This document shows, one piece after another, positions 9,164-20,990 of a stretch of DNA of 64,000 nucleotides. A program made the position numbers and the translations under genes. The stretch is taken from contig CAVNZG010001019.1 of assembly GCA_963693315.1 (NCBI GenBank), positions 171,076 to 235,075 of the forward strand. The letters are read 5' to 3'. Position 1 is the first letter of the stretch. Each line of letters begins with the position of its first letter. The notes under the pieces are model-generated. The model was not told the DNA's origin, did no database searches, and saw nothing but the letters and a program-made list of their open reading frames with translations. This DNA comes from Diogma glabrata (lineage: Eukaryota > Arthropoda > Insecta > Diptera > Cylindrotomidae).

Positions 9164-12040
9164 ACTCTCAGCTAACGAAAGCTAAACAAAAGATATTTAT
9201 CTGTTTTGTATTTGTCCAAACGTCAATAAAACTAAAAGGAAAACATAATATAATAGAAAAATTTGAAGGTTAAATACCTTTAGTTAATTTTGGATATAAG
9301 TAATTTATTAAGTGTCGGTCCAAACAATAAACTGTTTGTTGCATATTTATAAGTGTCATAATTTTAACTTAAATTATTGCGTACCTTCAGTACCGTTCTA
9401 GAGCATTAAAACTTTGTGTTAGGCATGTATATATTTATAAGCGCCGCCGTGAATTAGTTTTAAGGCATGAACTCAATGTCTAAACTTAGTGTCAATATAA
9501 GATATAAATTCTTTATGAAGTGTTGTGATTGACTATTATTAAACATATCATTAAATTAATGAAATAAATTAATAAAGTCGGATAGAGGCAATTAAATGTT
9601 TTTATTAAATCAACCCTGTGATTGTCAGTAACAGGACCGCGCAGAAAGTGAGCTGGGTGTGAATCATTTGGAAGTGTCTAAAACCAACCACTTAATATAA
9701 ATATTGGAGTTCACCGTATGTTTGAGGTGGTGGAGATAAAAGAGGCGATAACCCAGTTTAGTGGAGAGATGACATAGCGGAATTTGGACCAGTTATAAGG
9801 TGAGTATCATTTAATTATATATAGGTGTGATTATGGATGTATAAGTGCGTGTGAGAGTGTGGATATGGGAATGTGTGGATGGGAATATATATGCCATTAA
9901 AATTTTTATTCGTGGCGTTGATTATCTAACTCGAACCGTTATAAATTGCAACAAAAATCAAACTATCCTTCTCATCATGGGCAAGTCAAGTTATGCCAAC
10001 ATTAAAGCAGAATATCCTTAGTGGTAAGGATAGGTGTTTGAATTAATCTCAATCTTGGTTAATTTATTGTTGCGAATCAAAAGATCATGTATAACCAAGA
10101 ATGTAGCCGAACCACCTGTGGATCTCAGAAGCGGCCTTGAAGAAATCTGAAGCAGATAAAATCCAAAGCTTTAATCATGGTAATGGTACTGACCCAAGGT
10201 CGTCGTTGGATTGTTGCGATAATGGGACCACGTTGAAGGAATATGATCACAACACCGATAGATTTGGAAATTCTTGGTTTTGGATTAACTCAGGTGAAAA
10301 CCGATGAACCAGGTAATGGTGAATGTTCTGCGTGTGTAAATATTACAACGAGCAATTTATTTTTTTTTTGTGTGTTATTCTTTTTGAAAGCGCTAGTCGT
10401 CTTACACAATACTTTAATGGTAATACAAATCATTGGATTGTACCAAATTTAGTTTTATGTAAAAACCAGGATGTTCGATATTGGCAATTTTTGTTTAGGA
10501 TCTAGGGAAAGGCCATAAAAATAGTGTAAGCTTTCATTATGCAAAGTAAATTTTAATAAACAAAAATAGAAAAATATTATATTTATAAGAAAAAAGGGGG
10601 GAAAAACATTTTATCTTTTAAATTGCGGACATTTACTTTAATATGCACTCATGAGAAGAAGCTCATGTGATTATGGTAATCGTACCTTTAAAATTTAGAT
10701 TTGTATGATGCCACATTAAGTAAACGAATATTTTATCATTAGTTTAATTAATTTTAACAACAATAACTAAACTAATTGCAGGTTTTTTTTTAATAGTTCA
10801 AAGAATGATATGTTTTTCGTTTATCCAAAAAAAGGGGGTTATATTGTTTAAAAGCAAAACGTAGGTTTTGCTTTATTACAAAAGTAAATTACATGGAATC
10901 ATGTATCATTTACTCCTGGAAAAACAAAATAAATTTATATCAATTTTAGTATAAATTAGGGTATAAACAAAATAATGAATATCATATCATCACCAATCTA
11001 AATAAACCTGTATTTCTATGCGTGTGCCTATATATATGATGATAGGTATGAGGATGTGTGGGGTGGATGCATAGGTAGGTGTGTGCATGGGTGAGTGTAT
11101 GTTTGTGTTTGTGGGTGACAGTACGAAGTGTGAAAGCGTGTGCATGTGTGCTGTGAATGGGGGGGGGGGGCTGGACGTGCTGATCGTGGTTCTGTCGCCA
11201 AAGGGGTCGCCAGAGTCTCATTTTCCCACTTGTTTTTCTTTCCATTTCCGTATCTATTATGAATTCCCGTGCATTTCCGTATTTGTGTTGAAGGAGCAGG
11301 AATATTTTCTCAAATCCACGAAGGCTGAAAGCTAGTCGAAAAGGTCATTTAAACTTCGCTTGGTACGCGGCCTGCTATGCCTCTTCGTTGGCTACCAACG
11401 AAGATGGCGCTTCATTACAACATATACGGACGAGGTGCTATGACCTGAATTAATTCAATTAACTCACGGCATGAAGGCTGGGCGAACTCTTCCCTCAGCA
11501 GCTGATCAGGCTGCTTTGGAAGACGTTCTCCAGTATCATCCGTTGAGAACTGGACAACTCAGGCCATAGGGGGCTAACACTCCTGGGATTGGACTCTAAC
11601 TTTAAGAAGTTGTTAGCCCGGATGAGTATCCTGATGCCACAGCGAACCCAGAGCCTAACAAGATGACATTCTGGCATTCCCCGTACCAGCAAGAAACTCA
11701 TCCGTTACTAGGGTCCGTAGGTTTGTAAAGCCCATTGAAAATAATTCCGAAGAAATATTCTCATCCTTGCGTTTCGAAAAATAAAAAAAAGGAAAGATGT
11801 AGCTGGAGGCGTGGGGACGCAAGACCCCATCAAAGAAGTCTGAGGCCTCTCAGACTTCCTTCGCTCCTGCGCGTTTGAAGCTTAGCGTAGCTTCTACCGT
11901 CGCCAGAGTCTTGTACTATTAGTTTGGTGTAAAATGAATTTAATTTTAATGAAGAAGAATTAAAAAAAAAATGTTCGAAGTTTTTTTATTTTAAGAAGGG
12001 ACTCCTCCAGAGTACCACATGACTGTGATAGTTCTTAGAG
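9164..12040. other. No recognisable gene
   Basis: Only short open frames occur, none with a family signature. A G/T-rich stretch at 11020-11175 ends in a run of about 12 G. GC content rises between 11300 and 11940. An AATAAA-rich block near 9540-9580 followed by CAGTAACA at 9625 could be an LTR end, but no second copy is visible in the window. Confidence 0.4.
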
Positions 12041-12045
12041 GAGCA

Positions 12046-12060
12046 CCACGTTGGGCGCCA
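12046..12060 (-). promoter_or_regulatory. tRNA-Lys-type primer binding site of an old LTR element
   Basis: On the minus strand TGGCGCCCAACGTGG follows three bases after an LTR end ...CATTACA. This matches the complement of the tRNA-Lys(1,2) 3' end, apart from differences further on. It shows that the LTR piece at 12064-12144 is the 5' LTR of a minus-strand element whose internal region would lie to the left; no gag or pol from it is recognisable there. Confidence 0.7.
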
Positions 12061-12063
12061 ATT

Positions 12064-12144
12064 TGTAATGGAGAACTGGCTTCATTGGAAAATCCAAAAA
12101 GTGGTTTAGCAGGCCGCGCACCTAGAGAGTTTTTAAAGCCCCAA
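12064..12144 (-). mobile_element. 5' LTR fragment of an old LTR element, outer part
   Basis: Starts TGTAATG and continues GTGGTTTAGCAGG...GCGCACCTAGA. The same order of motifs occurs at 56025-56095 (TGTAATG, GTGGCTTAGCAGG, GCGTACCTAGA), so both are LTRs of one family. The LTR is interrupted at 12144 by element 1 and resumes at 28031. Confidence 0.65.
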
Positions 12145-12837
12145 TGTGGTACCTACCTCTTACAGGTACCTAAAAATGATATTTTATATGGGCACACAAC
12201 AAAATAAAAACACAAAAACTTTTAAATGAGACTTCGGAATTATTTTATTATTATCAAACTAAAGAACTAATTTATTATTATTCTATTTATTTATTGTTTG
12301 GCTTTTCACTTTAACTTTATGCCAATCCCGGGCACTCTTCAAAAATCAACTCTTCTTCAAAAACTAACTATTCACTTGATTTTTTTTTTCCTATTTTTCT
12401 TTTACTGCCCAAAATTACTCTATTCTAAAAAAACTTTTTTGCAACTTAAAAATATTAATTCAATTCTTTTTGGAGGGGATCTGTTGTAATCCATTACTCT
12501 TTTTAAAATTCGTTAATAATTAAAAATAACCAATCACAAAAAAAAATTTAATTTACGATTTACTTAAAACAACCAATCAGAAAAACAATTACCGAATCAA
12601 TTTTTAAATTGACCTATATTTTGTTTGTTTCATTTATCAATCCAAAACTATTACAAATCGAAAAGTAAGTTCATTAGCATTAATTTAATATTTTATTTTA
12701 AATATTAAAAATTTGCTACGCTGGACTTTTCGATTTATTTCATTTCTGAATTGAGCAATGAACATTTTTTTCCAAACAAAATAAGAGGTCAATGTTTTTC
12801 TAGTATTTACAATTTTACATATGGTTGGATTACAACA
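12145..12837 (-). repeat. 3' LTR of element 1
   Basis: 693 bp, TGTGGTACC...TTACAACA on the plus strand. It is uninterrupted and serves as the reference for recognising the insertions in the other LTR. Confidence 0.9.
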
Positions 12838-12851
12838 TCCCTCGCCTTTTA
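12838..12851 (-). other. Polypurine tract of element 1
   Basis: On the minus strand AAAAGGCGAGGGA lies directly upstream of the 3' LTR, the expected position and composition of the plus-strand primer. Confidence 0.75.
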
Positions 12852-13542
12852 AAAACACAATTATTTTTTTCCTAGATCAGTATGATCAAAGGATGAAAAT
12901 AATTGTAATATAATATTACTCCTAATAAAAATTTATATATTAGTTATTGAATTGTTATCCACGTTGTTTTTAATTGTTTTATTGTTTTTATTGTTTTTAA
13001 TTGTTATCCACGACCTTACCCAACTATATATTTTTTTTAAGTTTTAAATGTAACATTACGTAACTAAAAATAATAACAAATATAAATAAAATGAAACTTG
13101 ATACAAATGTTTTGAAATTAAGTTTTATTAAAAACATTTATTACCAACACTTATTTATATTAACTTATGATTTTTTAACTGAATAATATTTATTTATTTT
13201 TTGTGTTCTACATAAAAATTAGGTCGAATTTTCTTTTATAAAACATTGAACTTGAAATTCATTGTAATATTATCACTTACTCTAGATTTGTGTAAAAATA
13301 TTTTGTTTTTGTATTTTATACTATGTAATTTTACGTTAAGTGTATACATTTCATTTATTGAGATATTTAATTTAAAATGCTACGTTTACGTTAATTTTAA
13401 TAATTTTAATAATATGTTGTTGACTTATGCTAATGTTTATTTCATAGACTAAGATTATTTTAGATAATATAGATATATAAAAAATTGTTTCCTATTTTTT
13501 TTTTTTGGTAAACAATAAATAATTTTCATTGTGACTTTAGAC
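12852..13542. other. Non-coding 3' internal region of element 1
   Basis: AT-rich sequence between the membrane-protein ORF and the polypurine tract. No coding signal seen. Confidence 0.5.
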
Positions 13543-14043
13543 TTAAGTGAAAATTTCAGCTCTGTACCGTGCAAATTGTCTTTGTTCCACTGCACTATCT
13601 AAACTTCCGGTTGATTCTACATTCAATTCTATTCTAGGTGTCTCTGACTGTTTAATTCTTTGTTTAATTGTATTTTTCTCTATTTTGGATTGTTTATTAC
13701 GATTTTTATGTTTTGAAACTTTTAAGCGGTAGAAATAAATGATTGCTGCCAGAATTACTGTGAAACAAGCGCCTAAAACTACGAATTGGAGAATTGACCA
13801 TTCGTTCCCGAAATTGTTTCGTTGTTGGATTACCCTAATTTCTTTTTCGCGTTTCAACCCATCTTGGAACTTGTCGAGATCAACACTATTTTCCGACCAG
13901 ATTTCGTTCAGTCTATGTTGATCTGTTAAAAGTACTGGTATCATTGAGGTATTCGGTATTTTGTCCGGGTCTTCGATTGTTTCGACTAATAGTTGTGTTT
14001 GCCTATGTCTTAAAGTGAGTTTCTGTGTCGTCTGAATTTTCAT
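13543..14043 (-). CDS. Single-pass membrane protein, possible Env C-terminal remnant
   Basis: 166 residues, the last ORF before the 3' LTR of element 1. Residues about 84-108 form one strong hydrophobic segment (ILQFVVLGACFTVILAAIIY), followed at once by a Lys/Arg-rich tail of about 55 residues. The part before the membrane segment is charged and helix-prone. There is no signal peptide. The position (3'-most ORF) and the layout (stem, one membrane anchor, basic cytoplasmic tail) resemble the C terminus of an LTR-element envelope protein, so a truncated Env is the simplest reading. No ectodomain, cleavage site or cysteine pattern is present to prove it. An unrelated small membrane protein is the alternative. 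Confidence 0.45.
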   Translation of the reverse strand: MKIQTTQKLTLRHRQTQLLVETIEDPDKIPNTSMIPVLLTDQHRLNEIWSENSVDLDKFQDGLKREKEIRVIQQRNNFGNEWSILQFVVLGACFTVILAAIIYFYRLKVSKHKNRNKQSKIEKNTIKQRIKQSETPRIELNVESTGSLDSAVEQRQFARYRAEIFT

Positions 14044-14875
14044 ATGGCAGTATAATGTTCTTCATTCTAACCTATAGATTTAATATTAACAAAAACCTAA
14101 GAACAATAAATTTAACTATACATTTCTTTTTAACTACAAGTGTTTTTATAGAATATTATAATGTATTTCATAGAATATTTGAATATTTCACGTTAAATTA
14201 GAATTTTTTTTGTATTGAATGTATATGTAGATAATTGTATAATATTTATACTAGCATGTAATGGGCATAATGTCTGTATGTTGGTATTTGCGAATGAATA
14301 AAATAAAAATAAAATAAAAAGAACATTTAAATCTTTTGATTCCCAGATAACAAGTATTTTATTTGCTAAAAAAAAATTATACGGTTCATGTCCCCATTAC
14401 GAATGGTTCGACATTTGGAAGATTGCATAATGCATATATCATTAATTAATTGGTTACTACTATTGTTTTCATATTTTATTTATTTGTTATTTTTCTGCGA
14501 TTGTTTATTTTTCTTTAATTAAAATTTATTGCTGTGGTTTCATAAAATGAGTAATGAATTATTATAATATAAAATTGTATTTTTGTTTATGTTTTTTTTT
14601 TGTTAAATTATTTTAGTAAATTCTTATGAAATACTTTATTTTTTTATAGTAATAATTGATTGTTTAAATCTTTGAAAATACTTAAGTACTTAAAACTACG
14701 AAACTCTTTGTGAGATTAAATTATTTATGTGAGTAAAAATGTTAAATGGTTAAAAGTCTTAAGAAATTTGTCGTTAGACATGTCTTGTATTTTATCAGTA
14801 CTACTGCCTAAACCATTTTACTTTAATTTTATGAATAAATGGTTTGATTGAAAGTGTCCGCACTTATGCAAAAAT
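14044..14875. other. AT-rich spacer in element 1
   Basis: No gene seen between the two 3'-most ORFs of element 1. Confidence 0.5.
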
Positions 14876-15289
14876 TTAATTTAAAATTGTGTGCTTCACA
14901 AACTTCCATTTAAAAGTTAAAAAAAATATAATTGATGATTCATCGAATAATGATTTAAACCATTTCATTGGTAAATAAATATTATTTTTAATATATTCGT
15001 GAGCCGGTTGAACAGAATATTTATCTTGTTTCCTAATACTATTACGAGTATAGCTCACATTGGTTATGGAAATTAAGAACCACGAAAATAATCTAACAAA
15101 GTTTTCAGCGATTTTAAACGCCAAAATGAAATGCGAGTTTGATGTGCAATTGTTACTCAATTTAATTTGATTTTTTGAGAAAGGTTGCTGCAAATGTTTT
15201 AGTTTACTTTTAGCGAGAGATTTCGAATTAACTCTTTTTAAGCGCAGATAGTTTTTTTCATTTAATAAACACTTAACATATGATGTCAT
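14876..15289 (-). CDS. Downstream half of a split ORF of element 1, function unknown
   Basis: 137 residues from the first methionine; the frame is open upstream to the element 1b insertion site at 15367. It is rich in Lys, Ser, Asn and aromatic residues, with a hydrophobic patch around residues 60-75 (FVRLFSWFLISITNV). No known motif. The frame continues, without a stop, from the ORF at 20460-20834 if element 1b and one copy of its ATTG target are removed, so the two were one gene before the insertion. The joined product would be about 280 residues. I do not recognise it. Confidence 0.5.
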   Translation of the reverse strand: MTSYVKCLLNEKNYLRLKRVNSKSLAKSKLKHLQQPFSKNQIKLSNNCTSNSHFILAFKIAENFVRLFSWFLISITNVSYTRNSIRKQDKYSVQPAHEYIKNNIYLPMKWFKSLFDESSIIFFLTFKWKFVKHTILN

Positions 15290-15367
15290 AATAGAACCTT
15301 TGGATTTGGTTGTTTCATAGTCATGATTACCTTGCTGGTTGTGATTGTACTTTACCTTAAAATATTG

Positions 15368-15891
15368 TGTCGTATTCTGCAGTTTTCGATTTAAAATATT
15401 TATTTCGTTTTTAACAATTATTTCGTTTATTTAACATTTATTATATTATAAAAATCTTAGACACATGGTCTTACGTTCACGTTCACGTTTTAATTGACAT
15501 TTTCTTATTTTTCTCTTCTTTTAATATGTCCGCTTCTTGCGGCGTACACTTCAACTAAATATAATTAAAATAATAAAACGCATAGATGAAACTAAAAACT
15601 AAATTAATACTGGGTTCCAATTGGCTGCTAAATTGTACTAAACTGCTAAATGTAAATTTCATTTCACAAAAATACGGAATTTTAAGGTAAATTAATGTAA
15701 TCAAGTTATCAGATATTGTTTAACATATGAATTTTTTCATAATAATCTCGAAACAAAATTTTAAGTTAGTCAAATAAAATAGTTGACTAAATCGATTTAG
15801 CACGTTTACTACAATTAAGCATCAATTGGAACGCAGTGTTAAATTCAAATATATTATTCGTTAATAATTTAAAAAAAGTTAATATACCACA
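15368..15891 (-). repeat. 3' LTR of element 1b (contains a MITE)
   Basis: Identical in outline to 20195-20482 except for the insertion at 15608-15838. Confidence 0.85.
15608..15838. mobile_element. TTAA-flanked MITE in the 3' LTR of element 1b
   Basis: 231 bp with imperfect terminal inverted repeats ACTGGGTTCCAATTGG / ACTGCGTTCCAATTGA. TTAA flanks both sides (15604-15607, 15839-15842), and the other LTR of the same element shows a single TTTAAA at the empty site. A TTAA duplication points to mobilisation by a piggyBac-like transposase. A related sequence lies near 7993. Confidence 0.8.
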
Positions 15892-15907
15892 TTCGGCTAT
15901 CCTGACA

Positions 15908-18900
15908 TCACAATCGACTCTGATTGTCGATATTACAGGGCTTCATATTAAACGGAGCGTACACGCTTTTAAACGGTTTTTGTGATTGTTGTTGACCGGG
16001 TATGTCTTCGACAACATAACGTTCACCGGGTAGTAATTGAGTTATCATATATGGTCCTTTAAATCGAGGTAACAATTTATGATTCAATCCAGGCGTCGTT
16101 ACAACGTTTTTCAAGAATACGAAATCTCCGATTTTATATGAATGCGCTTGTATTCGTTTATTATCAAAGTATGCTTTATTTTTTAAAGCTTGTGTTTTTG
16201 TGTTATTGATTACGTTTTCTCTAATGTCAGTCAGATTACGTTCGGTTTTATTTTGTTGTGATATAAAATCTTCGAAACCGTCATTTTTCATTCGTTGATT
16301 AAGACCGAAAAGAGCAATAGCTGGAGTCGTCTGCACTGTTCAATTTATAGTGTTATTTATAACAAATTCCTTTCCGGATAAGACTAAATCCCATTGATAA
16401 TGTTTCGTAAGTGAAGTCAATTTTGCAATAATAATACTGACGTCATGATTGACACGTTCCACCTGACCATTACTTTGGGGTGAATAAGCAGCCGTTTCAA
16501 CATGTATAATGTTGTGTATATTCATAAAGTTTGAGAATTGTTTTGATGTAAAACATGAACCGCGATCGGAAACAATACGTTTCGGGACACTTAATTGACT
16601 AAAATATAAGGTTAATTTTTTTATTACTTCTTGAGTATTCGTAGTTTTTGTTGCAAATAAACGAATAAATTTAGTAAATCCGTCTATGATTACCAAAATA
16701 TATTTATTTTTCGCCTTGGTTTCCGCAAGGGGACCAACATGGTCAATATGTATTGTGTGAAACGGCTCGGTAAATTTATCGTACACATTGAGAAAACCTT
16801 CTTTTTTTCCTTGTTTAGGTTGCTATATAATACAGCTTAAACAGGTTTTGATAAAATTATTAATTTTTTCGAGCATATTAGGGAAATAATACGAACGTTT
16901 TATCATTTCCATAGTTCGTGAGACGCCAACGTGACCAATTTCATGGTATTTTCGTATGATTTCGTTCTGTAGTAATGCAGGGACATAAAATAATAGTTTA
17001 TTTTTCGATTTTCGGTAAACAAGTCCTTTGCGTAATTCGAAGCAATTATCGCTTATGTTACTCATTAAGTCATTTTTTATAGTTGTTATTTCAGAATCGT
17101 TATATTGAAATAAAGCAACACGTGGAGACAACGTACATTCTGTAATTACTAATATGCCTGGTGCTCGACTTAAAGCATCAACATGACGCATTTGAATGTT
17201 AGTTCGATGAACTATTTTGTAAGAATAATTTTCTAGTTGCAAAGCCCAACGCATTATTCTGTTATTCCCATTTCGTTTTTCTAAAGTAAGCTTTACTGAA
17301 TTGCAATCCGTTACAATTACAAAATCAATACCGTGTACATATATATGAAAACGCTGAAGAGCGTACACTATAGCCAACGTTTCAAGCTCATATGAATGAT
17401 ACCGTTGTTCGTGATCTGACGTTCTTTTACTAAAAAAAGCAATTGGATGTAATAATTTATCTGATTGCTCTTGTAGCAAGATAGCACCAAATCCTATCTG
17501 ACTTGCATCCGTGTGCAGTTCAGTTCGTGCATTAGGATTATACAGCGCTAGTACGGGGCTATTCGTAAGTAATGATTTAAGTTTTTGAAACGCGATTTCT
17601 TCAAGTTCGTTGAAATAAAATAATTTGTCGTATTTTTGTTTTATGGCATCGTATAAGGGTTTTGCGATTGTGGAGAAGTTCGGAACAAACCTTCTAAAAA
17701 AACTTGCTAAGCCTACAAAACGATGTAGTTCGTGTGAATTCCGAGGAATAGGATAATCTTTTATTGCAGAAATATGACGTTCTGTTGGATGAATTCCGTT
17801 TCCACTGATTTCAAACCCTAGGAAATCGATTTTTCGTTTAAAAAAATGGCATTTATTCTGTTGGATATCGAGACAGTTATCGTGTATCAAATTGAGAACT
17901 TTCTCAAGAGCAACAAAATGTTGTTGAACTGTTTCTGTTGCTATTAGTATATCATCTATATATACTACTAGATCACCAGATGAGATCATTTCTTGAAATA
18001 TGTCAGAAACGAACCTTTGGAATACCGATGGTGCGTTGCATAAACCATACGGTGTTTTTATATAATCGTACTGCCCGTCTAGTGTTATAAAACTTGTATA
18101 TTTTATAGAGTTTGCGTTTATTGGTATGTGATTAAAACCGTTTTTCAGATCAAGTAAAGAGAACACCTTTTTACCGTGTAATTTGTCGAGGCAATCGTCT
18201 ATTAGTGGCAGAGGAAATCTGTCCTTAATAGTAACTTTATTTAATTCGCGGTAGTCTATGCACATTCGTGGTGCACCGTTCTTTTTGTTTACTAAGACTA
18301 TTCTGCTAGCATAATCGCTTTTGCTAGGTCGTATGACTTGCCGGTGCAAAAGATCTTTGATAATATCGTTTACTGTGTTACGATCTTTTACTGACAGACG
18401 TTGAGGAGATACGTAAATTAGCTTGTTTGACGTTAACTGAATTGAAAGTTCATGTTTGACAATTGGCTCTGTCTTTGGAAGGCGATTCAAAAATTCGTGC
18501 ATTAATACGTTGAACTTCGTTTGAATTTCGTAATCTTTACCAACGTTATCTTCACATGGACCAAAATCAATAATTGTTTCATTTTTTTCACATGAAAACT
18601 CAATACTTAAAATTTCGTTAAAAAGAGAAATGTAACTTGCCCGTTGTGCTGTTTCCGATGGTGAAAACTGAATAACATCACCTGTTTCGCTTGATTCGAT
18701 TTTAAATTTTATATTTGGATCACGCATGAAGGCCCTTCCAATCAGACAATCATAGCCCATTGTTTCGTCATCTACAACTAAAAAAGATATATTATAGAAA
18801 TTTGAATTAATTTTAATTTTACATCTTAACTTTCCTAAAATACGTAAAGGTGAATTGTTTGCGCCTGTATATTTTATACCTATATATGGTTCCAGTTCAG

Positions 18901-19543
18901 AATTAAATGGTATATTTTTTTTTAGAATCATATTAATCGGACTGCCCGTATCTACTACTGCATTCATTGTTTTTGTTGTATCATCCGTAAAAAAACAATC
19001 GACTGCTATAATATATTCGTATGACGTTACAACCAAAATTTCACGTTGTTGTTGTGATGTTATTATTGATCGTTGTATAATTTCTTCGCCCGTACATTGG
19101 GTAGCCATCCCTTTTGGATGCACTTTATTGCATTTTTGGCATCGTTCTCTTCTTGAAGGCTGAGGACACGTTGAAGATATATGCCCAACAGCGTAACAAT
19201 TATAACAAGAAACCACAGGTTTAATAGTGGTACGTGGCTGAACACTTGTAATCGTATTTTCCGGTTGTTTTGCAAAATTTGTTGAAACTTTATATTGTTG
19301 TTGTTGTTTAGCAGGCTCTCGATACGTTCGTTCATTGTTGTACATATTTGATACACGTTCCGTTGGTTTATTATTTGTGAACCACTGTATACGTTCACGT
19401 AGTTCTTCTAGTGTATGCACCTGTATAACTCGCAGTGGACCTTGAAGCTCGCTCTCGTTGAGTCCATTTATTATGTATTGAATCATTGATTGCGTAGATA
19501 TATTTACTTGATCTCCAATAGCAATCATTTCGTAATAGTACAA
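15908..19543 (-). pseudogene. pol of element 1b (NC-PR-RT-RH-IN), two in-frame stops
   Basis: One continuous frame of about 1210 codons. Reading downstream it has the end of gag with a CCHC knuckle (CYNCYAVGHISSTC), aspartic protease (VVDTGSP), reverse transcriptase with FSLLDLKNGF, the YGLCNAPSVFQR box and the catalytic VVYIDDIL, RNase H (LHTDAS), the integrase HHCC finger, the integrase core (HIDHVGP, VSDRGSCF, SNGQVERVN: the D, D, E set) and the C-terminal domain. TAG at 16823-16825 interrupts the HHCC finger region, and TGA at 16340-16342 lies after the catalytic Glu. The start at 19543 is a frameshift junction with gag, not a real initiation site. Nothing else is out of frame. Confidence 0.9.
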
Positions 19544-20121
19544 GAAATGCTATTACGTTTATATTTGCGTAGTCGTTCATGCACGTTCGCATCACTTATT
19601 TGAGCACCAAAATTTAATTTAAATTGTACACAAAACTCACCAAATGTTTGGATTTTGTCCTGTACCGTCCGAAACCATATTTGTGCTGATCCTTGAAGTT
19701 TTGATATTAGAGCGACTAAAATTAAACGATCATCGATATTGTAGATTTGACGCAATTTATTTATTTTATTAATAAATTGATTCGCATTAAGCGATGTTAG
19801 TAAATTTGGATCGTATGACGGTAGTATACTAATGACGTCGCATATATTTAATTGAGTAACTCGATTTATATTTTGCACTGGATTATCACTAGCGAAATCA
19901 ACGTCACGTGTTGTTTGCGTTTGTATTTTGCTTGTATTATAGCAAAAATTCGTATTATGTGATGATGTATTTGATTTTTCATCATCGCCTATATCTCGTT
20001 CCTTCAAAACACGGTTTTCACTGTTTATTGACAATAGTAGTCGTGATGTTAATTTTGATTTAGTTCCAGTGGTTGATAAATCACGTTTTTCGAGTTCGTT
20101 TCTTAGTTGATTGACATTCAT
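19525..20121 (-). CDS. SAP-domain Gag of element 1b, frameshifted at the end
   Basis: 198 residues. The first 35 form a SAP-like motif (MNVNQLRNELEKRDLSTTGT, then KSKLTSRLL), a DNA/chromatin-binding helix-hairpin found at the N terminus of some Ty3/gypsy Gags. Capsid-like sequence follows from about residue 105 (FINKINKLRQIYNIDDRLIL, then LQGSAQIWF and FKLNFG). The frame ends at 19525, but capsid sequence continues in the pol frame from 19543, so a 1-2 base indel splits gag. The start lies about 55 bp from the primer binding site, and element 3 has the same SAP-Gag layout. Confidence 0.8.
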   Translation of the reverse strand: MNVNQLRNELEKRDLSTTGTKSKLTSRLLLSINSENRVLKERDIGDDEKSNTSSHNTNFCYNTSKIQTQTTRDVDFASDNPVQNINRVTQLNICDVISILPSYDPNLLTSLNANQFINKINKLRQIYNIDDRLILVALISKLQGSAQIWFRTVQDKIQTFGEFCVQFKLNFGAQISDANVHERLRKYKRNSISCTITK

Positions 20122-20175
20122 ATTTTATGCGTAGTCACATTAACCTCAAATTGTATTCGGAAGAATTCATATAAT

Positions 20176-20190
20176 ATCCCACTTCTGATA
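20176..20190 (-). promoter_or_regulatory. tRNA-Leu-like primer binding site of element 1b
   Basis: Minus-strand TATCAGAAGTGGGAT, four bases after the LTR end. It differs by one base from the complement of the tRNA-Leu 3' end that is perfect in element 3 (TGTCAGAAGTGGGAT). Confidence 0.65.
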
Positions 20191-20194
20191 AATA

Positions 20195-20482
20195 TGTCGT
20201 ATTCTGCAGTTTTCGATTTAAAATATTTATTTCGTTTTTAACAATTATTTCGTTTATTTAACATTTATTATATTATTAAAATCTTATACACATGGTCTTA
20301 CGTTCACGTTCACGTTTTAATTGACATTTTCTTATTTTTCTCTTCTTTTAATATGTCCGCTTCTTGCGGCGTACACTTCAACTAAATATAATTTAAATAA
20401 TAAAACATAGATGAAACTAAAAACTAAATTTAAATTCAAATATATTATTCGTTAATAATTTAAAAAAAGTTAATATACCACA
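20195..20482 (-). repeat. 5' LTR of element 1b
   Basis: 288 bp, TG...CA. It is the uninterrupted LTR copy. Confidence 0.9.
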
Positions 20483-20834
20483 ATTGCTGATATTTTTTCG
20501 TCTTGTTGTTCGTAATCAAAGGTTTTTTATTATTATTCAGTGATTGTTGATTCCTATCTAAGTCAGATTTTAATCGTAATTTCTTTTGTTTTTTATGTAC
20601 GGTTTTAAAATTTGAAAATTTATTTTTAGAGGAGTTATTATTGTATGAACCACTGTTGGAGTTGAAATCATCATTACTTAGAAGTGTATGAGTTTCGCAA
20701 CATTTCTTATCTCGAATGCTATCGGAATTTATTTCTCTATGTTCCTTCGTCACTGCTAAATTTTTGTGTTGCAATCGATTTTTTGGTTTAATTGATTTTT
20801 TATTTTGTGTAAAATTACTTGTTGTCGTATTCAA
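20460..20834 (-). CDS. Upstream half of a split basic ORF of element 1
   Basis: 124 residues, very rich in Lys, Asn and Ser. The last residues are encoded by the LTR of element 1b, so the native sequence ends at 20483 and continues at 15363. The composition (low-complexity, strongly basic, no zinc knuckle) would suit a nucleic-acid-binding part of a Gag. It follows the gag-like ORF 20991-21572 by about 155 bp on the same strand and in a different frame. Function not recognised. Confidence 0.5.
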   Translation of the reverse strand: MNTTTSNFTQNKKSIKPKNRLQHKNLAVTKEHREINSDSIRDKKCCETHTLLSNDDFNSNSGSYNNNSSKNKFSNFKTVHKKQKKLRLKSDLDRNQQSLNNNKKPLITNNKTKKYQQLWYINFF

Positions 20835-20990
20835 AAATATTTTCTGTTTTATTTTATATTTGGTTGTTGGTGTAATATTAAAATTATAATATGAATTATA
20901 ATCTGAAGGAATATTTTGACTAAGAATGAGAGAATTTTTCTGGTTGTTTTATTTCTACTGTCGGTTTGTGTTTGTTAATGATTTGAGTTT

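Larger units (their letters stand above)
15368..20482 (-). mobile_element. LTR element 1b nested in element 1, TSD ATTG
   Basis: LTRs at 15368-15891 and 20195-20482 start TGTCGTATTC and end AATATACCACA. They are flanked by ATTG on both sides (15364-15367 and 20483-20486). The left LTR is 231 bp plus a TTAA longer because of a MITE insertion. Between them lie a SAP-domain gag and a pol in the order protease-RT-RNase H-integrase, typical of Ty3/gypsy. The gag frameshift and two in-frame stops in pol show that it is now inactive. Confidence 0.9.

Noticed and set aside
8930..9185. Protein-coding reading of the minisatellite (Tyr/Ile/Asn-rich frames)
   Set aside because: The 35-bp period is not a multiple of three and the frames reflect the repeat.
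10243..10505. Two overlapping small plus-strand ORFs
   Set aside because: Low-complexity hydrophobic stretch without homologue or context.
11081..11335. ORFs across the G/T-rich stretch
   Set aside because: Composition-driven; the opposite frame is His/Thr low-complexity.
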